Origin: a virus | Reading direction: 5' to 3' (one strand) | DNA: 28,323 nucleotides | Virus record (IMG/VR): IMGVR_UViG_3300042934_000289 | Span: 1-28,323 of that record | Part shown: positions 19,941 through 28,085 of the stretch, piece after piece | How positions within the stretch are numbered: the stretch's first letter is position 1 | How the letters are laid out: each line of letters opens with the position of its first letter | Notes under the pieces: generated by a model | The model's input: only the letters and a program-made list of their open reading frames with translations | Databases searched by the model: none | What the model was told of the DNA's origin: nothing | Translations under genes and position numbers: made by a program

Positions 19941-20357
19941 ATGAGCATTCAGGATCTGATTGAGAAGGCTCGGGCGGAGGCGGCTACACCCGTCACCGAT
20001 TCGGCGAACGTGGTCGTCGGCGGCGAGATGGTCGCGCTGACGTTCACGAAACTGTTGGGCGCGGAATGGTCCGCGATCACTGCTATCAACCCGCCCCGCA
20101 AGGGTGCACAGCTCGACTCGAACCTGGGCTACAACCTCGACGCTGCGGCCGGTGCTTACCCAGTCGACAAGCTGACGGTAGCGGGTGAGCATCCCACCGC
20201 AGCGGAGTGGGTTGAACTGTACGGGCTTCTGGATTCCCCGTGGCGGGAGACCATCGCCCTGAAACTGTGGGGACTGAACCAGCAGGGGCCTGCGGCGAAG
20301 ATTCTTACACTGGGAAAAGCTTCCTCGGGGGCCGGTTCCAGGAAGAAGCGGAACTAG
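19941..20357 (+). CDS. tail assembly chaperone, short form (gpG-like)
   Basis: 138 residues from ATG 19941 (GTGGAG upstream). IQDLIEKARAEAATPV, VALTFTKLLGAEWSAI, YNLDAAAGAYPVDKL, EWVELYGLLDSPWRETIALKL, then a Gly/Lys-rich end after the slip site. It binds the tape measure during tail assembly and is absent from the virion. The frame ends at TAG 20355-20357. A fraction of ribosomes shift at 20312-20318 into the -1 frame. Confidence 0.88.
   Translation: MSIQDLIEKARAEAATPVTDSANVVVGGEMVALTFTKLLGAEWSAITAINPPRKGAQLDSNLGYNLDAAAGAYPVDKLTVAGEHPTAAEWVELYGLLDSPWRETIALKLWGLNQQGPAAKILTLGKASSGAGSRKKRN
20312..20318 (+). promoter_or_regulatory. programmed -1 ribosomal frameshift site GGGAAAA
   Basis: The heptamer is in register with the zero frame as G GGA AAA (GGA 20313-20315, AAA 20316-20318), the canonical X-XXY-YYZ slip. 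The -1 frame is open onward to 20716. Conserved in position among siphovirus tail chaperone genes. Confidence 0.9.
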
Positions 20358-20716
20358 CCCTCGAGATAGGTGTCTCACCGCGCCGGCTGTCTGGTTGGGA
20401 ACCGGCCGAGGTGACGACTTACGAGTACGACGGTGACCGTCTGGTGAGTTCGGTGACGATCCGTGAGGCGGAGTTCTCGCCCCTGGATGTTGCTGCGTTG
20501 CTTGAGGCGCGTCGTCGTGCACGGGTTCGGCGTGGCCCGCACGGGTACACGGTCGCGGAGGCGACTGACCCGGACAACCAGTTCGCGTTTGTGGCTAAGC
20601 CGCGTCAGGACTGGGCTATGCGTGCGATGAATCAGGCGCGTGCGGCGTACGAAGCGGAGAACCCGAAGGCTACCGATCTGGGTTCGCTGGTGTGGGACGT
20701 GCAGAAACGATCGTGA
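20318..20716 (+). CDS. tail assembly chaperone, -1 frame extension (gpT part of gpGT)
   Basis: Read after slippage as about 132 residues fused to the first 126 residues of the short form, total about 258. Sequence: SFLGGRFQEEAELALEIGV, SPRRLSGWEPAEVTTYEYDG, EFSPLDVAALLEARRRARV, FVAKPRQDWAMRAMNQARAAYEAEN, and so on. It has no ribosome site or plausible start of its own. Conserved GW.P motifs fit the family. The extension recruits tube subunits to the chaperone-coated tape measure. Confidence 0.88.
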   Translation, partial: SFLGGRFQEEAELALEIGVSPRRLSGWEPAEVTTYEYDGDRLVSSVTIREAEFSPLDVAALLEARRRARVRRGPHGYTVAEATDPDNQFAFVAKPRQDWAMRAMNQARAAYEAENPKATDLGSLVWDVQKRS

Positions 20717-20864
20717 ACACACCGACGACCAGTAGCACCAATGAGGGCGTGTAGAGCCACAGGGTGCGTAGCAGGTCCAAACCGAGGGTCATGTAGACCG
20801 TCACGCCGGCGAGCAGCACGGCGACCGCTATTAGTGCTGCGCCCGTGACGGTCTTTGCCCTCAT
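20670..20864 (-). CDS. antisense two-span membrane miniprotein
   Basis: 64 residues on the - strand. Span 1 TGAALIAVAVLLAGVTVYM (7-25), span 2 LWLYTPSLVLLVVGVFTIV (35-53), short basic N-terminus (MRAK) and polar tail (SARPTPANPDR). The hydrophobic periodicity is not that of a shadow frame. It fills an otherwise empty gap of about 200 nt between the chaperone and tape measure genes, where siphoviruses rarely carry anything. Its 3' end overlaps the chaperone gene by 47 nt. TACTGT 8 nt before the ATG suggests a nearly leaderless transcript. A holin-like or superinfection-exclusion role is only a guess. Confidence 0.55.
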   Translation of the reverse strand: MRAKTVTGAALIAVAVLLAGVTVYMTLGLDLLRTLWLYTPSLVLLVVGVFTIVSARPTPANPDR

Positions 20865-20872
20865 GCAACCGA

Positions 20873-20878
20873 ACAGTA
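20873..20878 (-). promoter_or_regulatory. -10 element for the antisense gene
   Basis: On the - strand TACTGT (TAnnnT) ends 8 nt upstream of the ATG of the 20864-20670 gene. No clear -35 is seen. Expected start within 1-2 nt of the ATG, a leaderless arrangement common in actinobacteria. Confidence 0.35.
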
Positions 20879-20914
20879 CCGGACTGCCGGTCGAGATACA
20901 TCCCTGGAGGGTGC

Positions 20915-23596
20915 ATGACTAGGCAGGTTAAGGCTGAACTGGCGATTGGGTACCAGCAGTACGTCGATGGGATGAAGAAGGCCGCGAGGGCGACTCGTGA
21001 GACGGCTACTGAGGCGCAGAAGCTTGCGGAGCAGCGGGAAGCGTTCACGCTCCTTGGTCGGACGGCGCTTGCGGCTGGTGCGGTTATCGCGGCCGGGCTG
21101 GGTGTTGCGGTTGCTAAGTTCGGAGAGTTCGACCAGGCCATGTCGAACGTGGCGGCGACTGGCGAGGACGCTCGCGACAACATCGAGGGGCTGCGTGACG
21201 CAGCTCTTGAGGCTGGCGCTACGACAGTGTTCTCCGCGACCGAGTCGGCGAACGCGATTGAGGAACTGGCGAAGGCGGGGCTCAACGCTTCGGAGATCCT
21301 GGGTGGCGCCCTGACGGGGTCTCTGGACCTTGCCGCGGCTGCTGGTATCGGTGTGGCCGAGGCCGCGGAGATCGCCGCCACCACCCTCCAGCAGTTCAAC
21401 CTTGACGGCAGTGACGCCACCCATGTCGCCGACCTTCTGGCTGCGGGTGCGGGCAAGGCGATGGGTGACGTGGGTGACATGTCGCAGGCCCTCGCGCAGG
21501 CAGGCCTCGTTTCCGACCAGTTCGGTGTCTCTGTTGAGGAGACGGTTGGTTCTCTGTCGGCGTTCGCGTCGGCTGGGCTGCTCGGTTCCGATGCTGGCAC
21601 GTCGTTCCGGACGATGCTTCTGCGTCTCGCCAACCCGACTGATGAAGTCCGCGATCTCATGAAGGAGATCGGGTTCGAGGCGTACAACGCGCAGGGCCAG
21701 TTCATTGGACTGGCGGGTCTGGCCGGCGAGCTCGAGACGTCCCTTGAGGGGATGACGGACGAGCAGAAGCAGACCACTCTGGCGATGATCTTCGGGCAGG
21801 ACGCGATCCGTGGTGCGACGGTTCTCTACGAAGAGGGCGCGGAGGGTATCAAGGACTGGACTGAGAAGGTTGACGATGCGGGGTATGCGGCTGAGACTGC
21901 GGCGACCAAGCTCGACAACCTGAAGGGTGACTGGGAGGCGCTGAACGGCGCCGTCGACACTGCCCTGATTTCGATGGGTGAGGCTGCTGACGGCCCCCTG
22001 CGGTTCTTCACGCAGGGTCTCACGACCCTCGTCGACAAGTTCAACGAGATGCCCGCGGCCGGGCAGCAGGCCGTGTTCTGGCTTGGTGCTGTCGGTAGTG
22101 CGGCGGGTATCGCGTATGGCGCGTATCTGCTGCTGATTCCGAAGGTTGCTGAGTTCAACGCGGCGCTCGAGCTGATGAGCCCGCGCACCCAGTCTGTCGC
22201 CAAGGGTCTCAGCACGATTGCGAAGATCGGCGGCGGGGCGATCGCGGGTCTCGCGGTCGGTGTTGTGGCCCTGGACGCGCTCACGCAGGCGTTGAAGGAC
22301 ATCGGACCCGAGGCTGAAGAAGTCGCTAACAAGGTGACGTCCGCGAGAAACGCCGTGGATCTTCTGGCTTCCTCTGCTGGCAAGTTCGGCGGGTCCGGGA
22401 TCGAGCTCGCCACGAAGCAGCTCGAAGAGTTGGGTGCCGTGCTCGAGCGGGGCGGCGCGACGGGTGCCGGCGACATCATCGGGAACTCGACGATCTCGAA
22501 CCTGCAACTGCTGGGTACCGAGCTCGGGAAGATCGCTGATTCTGACCTTCCTGTGGCGCAGCGACAGTTCCGTCTGCTTGCGGATGCGGCGAACCTGACT
22601 GAGAAGCAGCAGTTGCTTCTGTTGGATCAGATGCCCGCGTTCAAGTCGGCTCTGACCGAGCAGGCGACTGCTGCGGGCGTTGCCGCGGATGGTCAGGAGC
22701 TTCTTGACCTTGCTCTTGGTCAGTCTGAGGAGTCAACCAAGGAGAACGAGGACGCGCTGCGTGCGCTTGCGGGTCAGGCGCAGCTTACGGGTGAAGAGGT
22801 TGACGGGCTCGCGGACCAGATCCGCAACTTCGGGGCTGTGACTATCAGTGTCAAAGAGGCTCAGTCGCAGTTGCAGCAGTCTCTTGATGACCTTACGGCG
22901 TCGGTGGCGGAGAACGGTGCGACGCTCGATCTGAACGAGCAGGCGGGTCGGGATAACCAGGATGCGCTTCTTGATCTTGCGGAGGCGTCTAAGGAGCTTG
23001 CGGCGTCTACGTATGAGCTCACGGGTTCTGAGGAAGAGGCCAAGCGGGTTGTCCAGGAGGGCCGTGAGGAACTGATCCGGCAGTTGGAGCAGTTTGGTCT
23101 GACGGGGCAGGCTGCGGAGGACTATGCGGATGAGCTTGGTCTGATTCCGGAGAACATCGAGACGTTCGTCAATGTGCACACGGAGGCGGCGTCAACGAAG
23201 CTGAACGATTGGTTGCGGTCGTTTAATGGCCGTCAGGTCACGTTCAGTGCGGCGGTTACGGGGCAGTCGGCTCCGGTTGGTACGGGGACGGTTCTGCTTC
23301 CGGGTCGCGCTGGCGGTGGTGCGATCTCTGGTCCTGGTGGGCCGACGGACGACGGCGCCGGGGTGTATGCGCTGTCGGATGGTGAGCACGTGATGACTGC
23401 GGCGGATGTGGCAGCGATGGGCGGTCAGCATGCCGTGTACGCGTTCCGTGACTCCCTGCATTCCGGTGGGGATGCCGGCGTGGGACGGGCCGCGCGGCCG
23501 GTCGTCCAGAACATCTATCCGCAGCCGGGCATGAGTGAAGAGCAGATCGGGCGTGCCGCGGCGCGAAGCCTCGAGTTCGAGATGAGGAGCTCATGA
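20915..23596 (+). CDS. tail tape measure protein
   Basis: 893 residues; TGGAGGG upstream of ATG 20915. A basic coiled N-terminus is followed by a hydrophobic segment (LAAGAVIAAGLGVAVA, 52-67) and the core FDQAMSNVAATGEDA... NAIEELAKAGLNASEIL, typical of tape measures. Further hydrophobic segments lie near 386-410 and 430-455, then long helical repeats. The C-terminus (about 795-850) has GGGAISGPGGPTDDGAG and MGGQHAVYAFRDSL, the motif copied in the 19024-19383 protein. At about 1.5 angstroms per residue the tail would be near 130 nm (rule of thumb). Confidence 0.95.
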   Translation: MTRQVKAELAIGYQQYVDGMKKAARATRETATEAQKLAEQREAFTLLGRTALAAGAVIAAGLGVAVAKFGEFDQAMSNVAATGEDARDNIEGLRDAALEAGATTVFSATESANAIEELAKAGLNASEILGGALTGSLDLAAAAGIGVAEAAEIAATTLQQFNLDGSDATHVADLLAAGAGKAMGDVGDMSQALAQAGLVSDQFGVSVEETVGSLSAFASAGLLGSDAGTSFRTMLLRLANPTDEVRDLMKEIGFEAYNAQGQFIGLAGLAGELETSLEGMTDEQKQTTLAMIFGQDAIRGATVLYEEGAEGIKDWTEKVDDAGYAAETAATKLDNLKGDWEALNGAVDTALISMGEAADGPLRFFTQGLTTLVDKFNEMPAAGQQAVFWLGAVGSAAGIAYGAYLLLIPKVAEFNAALELMSPRTQSVAKGLSTIAKIGGGAIAGLAVGVVALDALTQALKDIGPEAEEVANKVTSARNAVDLLASSAGKFGGSGIELATKQLEELGAVLERGGATGAGDIIGNSTISNLQLLGTELGKIADSDLPVAQRQFRLLADAANLTEKQQLLLLDQMPAFKSALTEQATAAGVAADGQELLDLALGQSEESTKENEDALRALAGQAQLTGEEVDGLADQIRNFGAVTISVKEAQSQLQQSLDDLTASVAENGATLDLNEQAGRDNQDALLDLAEASKELAASTYELTGSEEEAKRVVQEGREELIRQLEQFGLTGQAAEDYADELGLIPENIETFVNVHTEAASTKLNDWLRSFNGRQVTFSAAVTGQSAPVGTGTVLLPGRAGGGAISGPGGPTDDGAGVYALSDGEHVMTAADVAAMGGQHAVYAFRDSLHSGGDAGVGRAARPVVQNIYPQPGMSEEQIGRAAARSLEFEMRSS

Positions 23597-24027
23597 GCAT
23601 CACGGCGACAGTCGGTGGGCTGACGTTCCAGGCCGGGGGTAGTGCGGCAACGTACACGATCGCCGATAACGGGCTTGATGGTTGGTTCGTTGGCGGCACG
23701 TCGATGCGTCGCGAGTACGTGGACCGTCCGACCCATGATGGGCAGTTCGCGACACCGGGTTACCTGTCGGGTCGTATCGTGACGCTCTCCGGGAGGGTGT
23801 TGGGGACTGGTGACGAGGAGGCGTTTGAGGACGCGTTGGATGCGTTGGATGCGCTGCTCGAGGACGGTGGTTCGGACACTCTGACGGTGACGACTCCGAA
23901 GGGTGCGAAGACGGCAACGGTGTTCCGGTATGGGGAACCGCAGTTGCGGATTCTCGTGTACGGGTCGGTTGCTGAGTATCAGATCCAGTTGTGGGCGCCT
24001 GACCCGGAGAAGGTGGTTGTTCCGTGA
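23593..24027 (+). CDS. distal tail (Dit-like) minor tail protein
   Basis: 144 residues, ATGA overlap with the tape measure. ATVGGLTFQAGGSAATYTIAD, FVGGTSMRREYVDRPTHDGQ, YLSGRIVTLSGRVLGTGDEEAF, LDALDALLEDGGSDTLTVTT, RYGEPQLRILVYGSV and a closing EYQIQLWAPDPEKV: the beta-sandwich plus one helix of Dit N-terminal domains. It is the hub at the tail end, positioned between tape measure and Tal-like protein. Confidence 0.85.
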   Translation: MSITATVGGLTFQAGGSAATYTIADNGLDGWFVGGTSMRREYVDRPTHDGQFATPGYLSGRIVTLSGRVLGTGDEEAFEDALDALDALLEDGGSDTLTVTTPKGAKTATVFRYGEPQLRILVYGSVAEYQIQLWAPDPEKVVVP

Positions 24028-25124
24028 CTTGGTCTTACTGGTTCTGTGACACGCTCACCGGGGAGAAGCAGCTTGAGGTGGAGCCGGCGAAGGGTTCGTG
24101 GTCGCGCCGGCTGAACGTCACCCAGTCTGGTTCGCATGTGTTCTCGTTGGGTGATCGTGCGTTGTCTCGGGCGACGTGGCGTGCGTTGACGGAGACGTGG
24201 AACCGGGTTCTGGTGCAGTGCTGGGATGACGTGCCCGTGTATGCGGGTGTTGTTACGGGGCGCCCGTATGACCGTGATACGCAGATGTTGACGGTGCAGC
24301 ATACGGATATTCGTTCGTGGTTTTCGTACCGGTATCCGTTTGGTGTGGCGGGTTATTCGGATGAGTCGTTGGTGCCGGGGAATCTGACGATCACGAGTAA
24401 GTCGTTGGTGTCCGCGGTTGGCCTTGTGCTTGACGCTGGACTCAAGGGGCCGATTGGTGCCCCGTACGCCATATACCCGCTGCCTATCGTGTTGCCGTCG
24501 CTGGTGGAGTCTGGGTCGTTCTCTGCGGTGTATGAGAACTACAACTTCCAGCGGGTGGCGGACATTCTTGATGATTTGCAGGGGTTGGATGGTGGGCCGG
24601 ATGTGGAGTTCGTTCCGCAATGGTCGGGCACTGACACGCTCGAGTGGGTGACGCGGGCGGGCACGTTGACTGGCGGCACGTTCGACTTTGACCTGACTGC
24701 TGCGGATTCGCCTGTGTCCTCGTACAAGTCGTCCGAGGACGGGTTGAAGCAGGTCACGGGTGTGTTCGGCATCGGGCAGGGTTACGGGTTGACGATGGCC
24801 GTGGGTGGTACGGCGAACGCGTTGCCGTATGTGATTCCGGCTCGGGACACGACGTATCCGGTGAAGATGGCTGCGACGCCTGGTGCGGCTGGGGATCTTG
24901 CGTTTGCGCGGGTCCAGAAGTACAAGTACGCGACGGTTCAACCGGAGCTCACTGTCCTCGCTACGGAGGTTTCGCCTACGGATCTTGTGCTGGGTTCCAC
25001 TATCACGGTGACTGATTCGGATGACCCGTTCCTGCCTGATGGGCCTACCGATTTCCGCCTGATCGGGTTGTCGGGTGGGGTTGGCGACACTCTGACGCTC
25101 ACTATCGAGGAGGAGTTTGTCTGA
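24024..25124 (+). CDS. tail hub / tail-associated (Tal-like) minor tail protein
   Basis: 366 residues from GTG 24024. WCDTLTGEKQLEVEPA-type start (the phrase here is FCDTLTGEKQLEVEPAKGSW), VFSLGDRALSRATWRAL, RVLVQCWDDVPVYAGVVTGR, LTVQHTDIRSWFSYRYPFGV, FQRVADILDDLQGLDGGPD and a C-terminal RLIGLSGGVGDTLTLTIEEEF. These are the hallmarks of siphovirus hub proteins of actinophages. Directly after Dit as expected. No peptidase domain is visible. Confidence 0.85.
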   Translation: MTWSYWFCDTLTGEKQLEVEPAKGSWSRRLNVTQSGSHVFSLGDRALSRATWRALTETWNRVLVQCWDDVPVYAGVVTGRPYDRDTQMLTVQHTDIRSWFSYRYPFGVAGYSDESLVPGNLTITSKSLVSAVGLVLDAGLKGPIGAPYAIYPLPIVLPSLVESGSFSAVYENYNFQRVADILDDLQGLDGGPDVEFVPQWSGTDTLEWVTRAGTLTGGTFDFDLTAADSPVSSYKSSEDGLKQVTGVFGIGQGYGLTMAVGGTANALPYVIPARDTTYPVKMAATPGAAGDLAFARVQKYKYATVQPELTVLATEVSPTDLVLGSTITVTDSDDPFLPDGPTDFRLIGLSGGVGDTLTLTIEEEFV

Positions 25125-25897
25125 TGGTTGCTATCGACAATCCTGGTAGTGAGATGGCCGACCTGATGCGGCGTGTGCGGTTTTTGGAGACGCAGTCGGG
25201 TGCGGACGGTTCCGGGTTCGGTGGCGGTGGGGACGGTTCTCATGCGGGGTCTGCTGCTGACACGACTCAGGTTGGTGATGATGCGGATGCGTCGGGTGTT
25301 GGTGCGTCCGCGTATGGGTTCCATGCTGAGGCGGCTGGGGTTGATTCGACTGGTGTAGGTAACTTCACGAACGCTGAGGGTGATAACTCGGTGGCGGTGG
25401 GGAAGTCGGCTACGGCGTTGGCGTCTAGTGGCACGGCTGTTGGTCATGGTGCGTATGCCCAGAATGCTTCGGCGACGTCGTTGGGTGCGTTTGCGAACGC
25501 GCTCCATGACGACAGCACCGCGATTGGTACGGGTGCGGATACGACTGCGGCGGATCAGATCATGTTGGGTACGTCGGGGATGACGGTGGTGGTTCCGGGT
25601 ACGTTTTCGAACCCGTCCGCGCGCAGGTTGAAGCGGAACATCGTCCCGGCGCCGTGTCTGCTGTCGATTTTCCCCACCCAGTACGAGTGGGAGTACATCG
25701 CTGACGAGAAGCGTCGGCGTCATGTCGGGCCTATCGCTGACGAACTGCTCGGCACTGACGCGGAACGGTTTCTGACGTTCGACGATGACGGGGCTGTGGC
25801 GGGCATCGACAAGCTCGGCCTGTACGGCGCGCAGATCGCCGTGTTGCTTGCGCGCATTGAAAGTCTGGAAGAGGAACTGAGGGGTCGACATGGCTGA
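25124..25897 (+). CDS. tail fibre with YadA-like repeats and S74 autochaperone
   Basis: 257 residues. After a short coil (MADLMRRVRFLET) a Gly-rich stretch leads to YadA-head-type repeats (about 55-140): GVGASAYGFHAEAAGVDSTG, NSVAVGKSATALASSGTAVG, NASATSLGAFANAL, DSTAIGTGADTT. The C-terminus (about 163-257) is an intramolecular chaperone: PSARRLKRNIVP holds Ser165 and Lys170, the spacing of the self-cleaving Ser-Lys dyad. A trimeric coiled coil ends it ([20 protein letters not shown]). It is expected to trimerise, cleave off the chaperone and form a receptor-binding fibre. Confidence 0.85.
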   Translation: MVAIDNPGSEMADLMRRVRFLETQSGADGSGFGGGGDGSHAGSAADTTQVGDDADASGVGASAYGFHAEAAGVDSTGVGNFTNAEGDNSVAVGKSATALASSGTAVGHGAYAQNASATSLGAFANALHDDSTAIGTGADTTAADQIMLGTSGMTVVVPGTFSNPSARRLKRNIVPAPCLLSIFPTQYEWEYIADEKRRRHVGPIADELLGTDAERFLTFDDDGAVAGIDKLGLYGAQIAVLLARIESLEEELRGRHG

Positions 25898-26243
25898 GCT
25901 GGCTCAACTGCCTGGGGTGCTGGATCTCCGCATCTACCGGGGCGATGACTCGAACTTTCAGGTGACGATCACGGACACGGAGTCTGGTGACCCTCTGGTG
26001 TTGCCGACAACCGGGTGGCGTGCACAGGTGCGTATCGACACTGCCGCTACCAGCGAGATTCTGTTTTCGTTGACCGTGGACGCGTCGGATGCTGCGACGG
26101 GTGTCATCACCTTGTCGATTGTGGGGGACGATACGGCTGAGCTCGAGGGTCCGGTGTTCTGGGATTTGGAGAACACGGATCTGGACCGCACGTTCCTGGC
26201 GGGGAAGATTCGCCTGTCGGGGCAGGTGAGCCGCGATGAGTGA
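25890..26243 (+). CDS. minor tail protein, BppU-like N-domain type
   Basis: 117 residues overlapping the fibre gene by 8 nt. [84 protein letters not shown] (given in parts). This small beta-sandwich is frequent among baseplate and minor tail genes in front of collagen-like fibres. Likely anchors the following fibre protein. Confidence 0.75.
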   Translation: MAELAQLPGVLDLRIYRGDDSNFQVTITDTESGDPLVLPTTGWRAQVRIDTAATSEILFSLTVDASDAATGVITLSIVGDDTAELEGPVFWDLENTDLDRTFLAGKIRLSGQVSRDE

Positions 26244-26784
26244 TATCACCGTTGCGGTCACCGCTCAGCCGTCCATCGAGGTGGGTGTTACGCCGTCCGG
26301 CGCTACGGGTCCGCAGGGGCCTGCTGGGGCGACTGGCGCGACTGGCCCTGCTGGGGCGACTGGTCCCGCGGGGCCACAGGGCGAGACTGGTGCGGCTGGC
26401 GCTACCGGTCCTGCTGGCGAAACGGGTGCGACGGGTGCCGCTGGGCCGACCGGAGATACCGGGCCTCAAGGCCCGCAGGGTGACCCTGGCGCTACCGGCG
26501 CCACCGGGGCGACAGGTGCAACAGGAGCTACTGGCGCCACCGGTCCCGGTGTGGCGACTGGGGGCACAACCGGACAGGTTCTCAAGAAGACATCGGGTAC
26601 GGACTTCGCCACGAGTTGGCAGGCTGACCTGTCGATTGACGCGGGTTCTGCGAACAACCCGCACACCACACAGGGCGCTACACGTAACAGTGCGCTTCCG
26701 AAGAACTTCTGGCAGTACACGGGCACCGAGGGTGTGGATGACCCGACGAACGCGATCTTGGGCGACGAATGGATTAGCGCATGA
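26236..26784 (+). CDS. collagen-like tail fibre protein
   Basis: 182 residues. A short N-terminal strand segment ([18 protein letters not shown]) is followed by 28 uninterrupted Gly-X-Y triplets (residues 22-105: [12 protein letters not shown], ending in six GAT in a row). Then [19 protein letters not shown], a fibre-tip motif seen in many phages, and a globular end with [12 protein letters not shown]. The Gly-X-Y region should form a trimeric collagen helix; hydroxyproline is not needed in phage collagens. It connects an anchor with the receptor-binding tip. Confidence 0.9.
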   Translation: MSDITVAVTAQPSIEVGVTPSGATGPQGPAGATGATGPAGATGPAGPQGETGAAGATGPAGETGATGAAGPTGDTGPQGPQGDPGATGATGATGATGATGATGPGVATGGTTGQVLKKTSGTDFATSWQADLSIDAGSANNPHTTQGATRNSALPKNFWQYTGTEGVDDPTNAILGDEWISA

Positions 26785-27719
26785 CGTATTGGGAAGAGAC
26801 GATCCCCGCTGACGCGAACCCGGGTCCGCTGGTTCACACCGCACTGGCGACGAAACTGCTCGCGCTCGGGTGGACGCTCGAAGACACCGTCGTGATTGGG
26901 GCACGCACCCACAAGGTGTACAAGTCTGCCTCCGCGGGGAACACCTACACCCTCGACTGGTTCCTTGACATCTCATACCCGACGACAGGTATTGCGACAG
27001 GTGTGATGCTCGCCCCCTTCGAGGGGTACACCGCGGGGTCTGACGTGGGGTTGCGTGGTCCATACAGCGCCTCGAGCACCACCCTCGACGGGACGACATA
27101 CTCCCGCTTCGGTGCGACCACGTCGGCGCTGGAGACAAGCTGGGTGAATACCAGCGCCTACACGTCGATGGACACACCCCTATCGACGTCTGCGTTCGTC
27201 ATCAACGCGTCGGTGAACCGTGATCGGGTGATTCTCCTTTCGAGCACGGAGCCGACGCAGGTGTCCTACTGCGGGTTCTTCACGCCCACGAGCGCACACG
27301 CCGCGCACGCTGGGGCCGCACTGTTCCCCCTGATAACGACCCGCCTGAACGGGGCCGCGGATCGCACCGCCTCAGCGACGGCCGGAAGTGTTTCCGCCGC
27401 TCTCACGCGGGTTCCCAAAGCATCAAGCATCAACTGGGGCACACACTGCATTGTCGGCCCGAACACCATGCGTATGAACGGTCGCGTCGGGGGCGCCGCG
27501 TCAGAGGGCGATAACCAGATCACGACCGTCCCGCTCCTCGTGGGTTTCGGTGGCACCTCTTGGAGCAGCAGCACGAACCAGATCGGTGAACTGGACGGCG
27601 TACAGTGCGGCTACGCCGATGCGGCTGTGGCCCGCGGTGACACCGTAACGGTTGGTGGCGATACCTACACTCTGTCCACTGTGACAACCAACGCCGCAGT
27701 CCTGATCGAGCAGGTGTGA
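26781..27719 (+). CDS. minor tail protein, probable receptor-binding
   Basis: 312 residues, ATGA overlap with the collagen-like gene. Begins [20 protein letters not shown]; then [81 protein letters not shown] and a C-terminal [20 protein letters not shown] beta domain. The Thr/Ser-rich, beta-rich pattern after a collagen fibre gene suggests a distal fibre or receptor-binding protein. No enzymatic motif. Confidence 0.75.
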   Translation: MTYWEETIPADANPGPLVHTALATKLLALGWTLEDTVVIGARTHKVYKSASAGNTYTLDWFLDISYPTTGIATGVMLAPFEGYTAGSDVGLRGPYSASSTTLDGTTYSRFGATTSALETSWVNTSAYTSMDTPLSTSAFVINASVNRDRVILLSSTEPTQVSYCGFFTPTSAHAAHAGAALFPLITTRLNGAADRTASATAGSVSAALTRVPKASSINWGTHCIVGPNTMRMNGRVGGAASEGDNQITTVPLLVGFGGTSWSSSTNQIGELDGVQCGYADAAVARGDTVTVGGDTYTLSTVTTNAAVLIEQV

Positions 27720-27720
27720 C

Positions 27721-27870
27721 GTGGCCGACCGTGGAACAGCCACCCTCATCCCGTCGTCGGCGTTCAACGTGGCGACCGACTACGACCCGATCGTGCGTGG
27801 GTCTGGCGGCGATCCGGTCGACCCGAAGCGGTACTTGCTGACAGGCGCCGGCTGGGTACCCATCCAGTAA
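27721..27870 (+). CDS. small tail-module protein
   Basis: 49 residues from GTG 27721, one base after the preceding TGA. RGTATLIPSSAFNVATDYDPIV followed by GDPVDPKRYLLTGAGWVPIQ: short beta segments. The position suggests a minor accessory of the fibre set. It ends before the inverted repeat at 27873. Function unknown. Confidence 0.6.
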   Translation: MADRGTATLIPSSAFNVATDYDPIVRGSGGDPVDPKRYLLTGAGWVPIQ

Positions 27871-27872
27871 CT

Positions 27873-27927
27873 CTGTATCACTGGTGGATACGTAACCTCT
27901 TGCATAACGTATCCACCAGTGACACAG
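27873..27927. repeat. large inverted repeat (2 x 21 nt), operator or hairpin
   Basis: Arms 27873-27893 and 27907-27927 match in 20 of 21 positions (A27877 opposes C27923) around a 13-nt spacer. No T-run follows on either strand, so it is not a standard terminator. Each arm contains a looser dyad GTATCAC/GTGGATAC, which gives four half-sites in 55 bp. It could be a repressor operator, a recombination-type site or a late mRNA 3' hairpin. Confidence 0.7.
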
Positions 27928-27941
27928 TAAAGGGCATGACA

Positions 27942-28085
27942 ATGAACATCACAACCCACCCCAACCCGGTCGGTGCACTCCACCTCGACGACGACACCGA
28001 ATGCGCCCACGACGGCACATGCGGTCGCAGCGTCTACTGGGTCGGCGGGGCACCCCTCCACGAGTTCCCTACACTGGCCGAGTGA
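27942..28085 (+). CDS. hypothetical miniprotein
   Basis: 47 residues from ATG 27942, chosen over ATG 27936 because AAAGGG has better spacing. HLDDDTECAHDGTCGRSVYW carries two Cys and two His; no other motif. It lies right after the inverted repeat and overlaps the HTH gene by 4 nt, so the pair may be governed by that repeat. Confidence 0.55.
   Translation: MNITTHPNPVGALHLDDDTECAHDGTCGRSVYWVGGAPLHEFPTLAE

Noticed and set aside
20861-22507. 548-aa - strand frame opposite the tape measure gene
   Set aside because: Arg/Leu/His-rich shadow of a GC-rich coding strand, with no domain pattern. The + strand tape measure is unambiguous.
26290-26580. CRISPR-like or non-coding tandem repeats
   Set aside because: The repetition is a 9-nt Gly-X-Y codon pattern in an open reading frame, without spacers; no CRISPR array was seen anywhere in the window.
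26107-27177. 356-aa - strand frame opposite the collagen-like and next tail genes
   Set aside because: Ser/Arg/Cys-rich low-complexity shadow of Gly-X-Y coding DNA.
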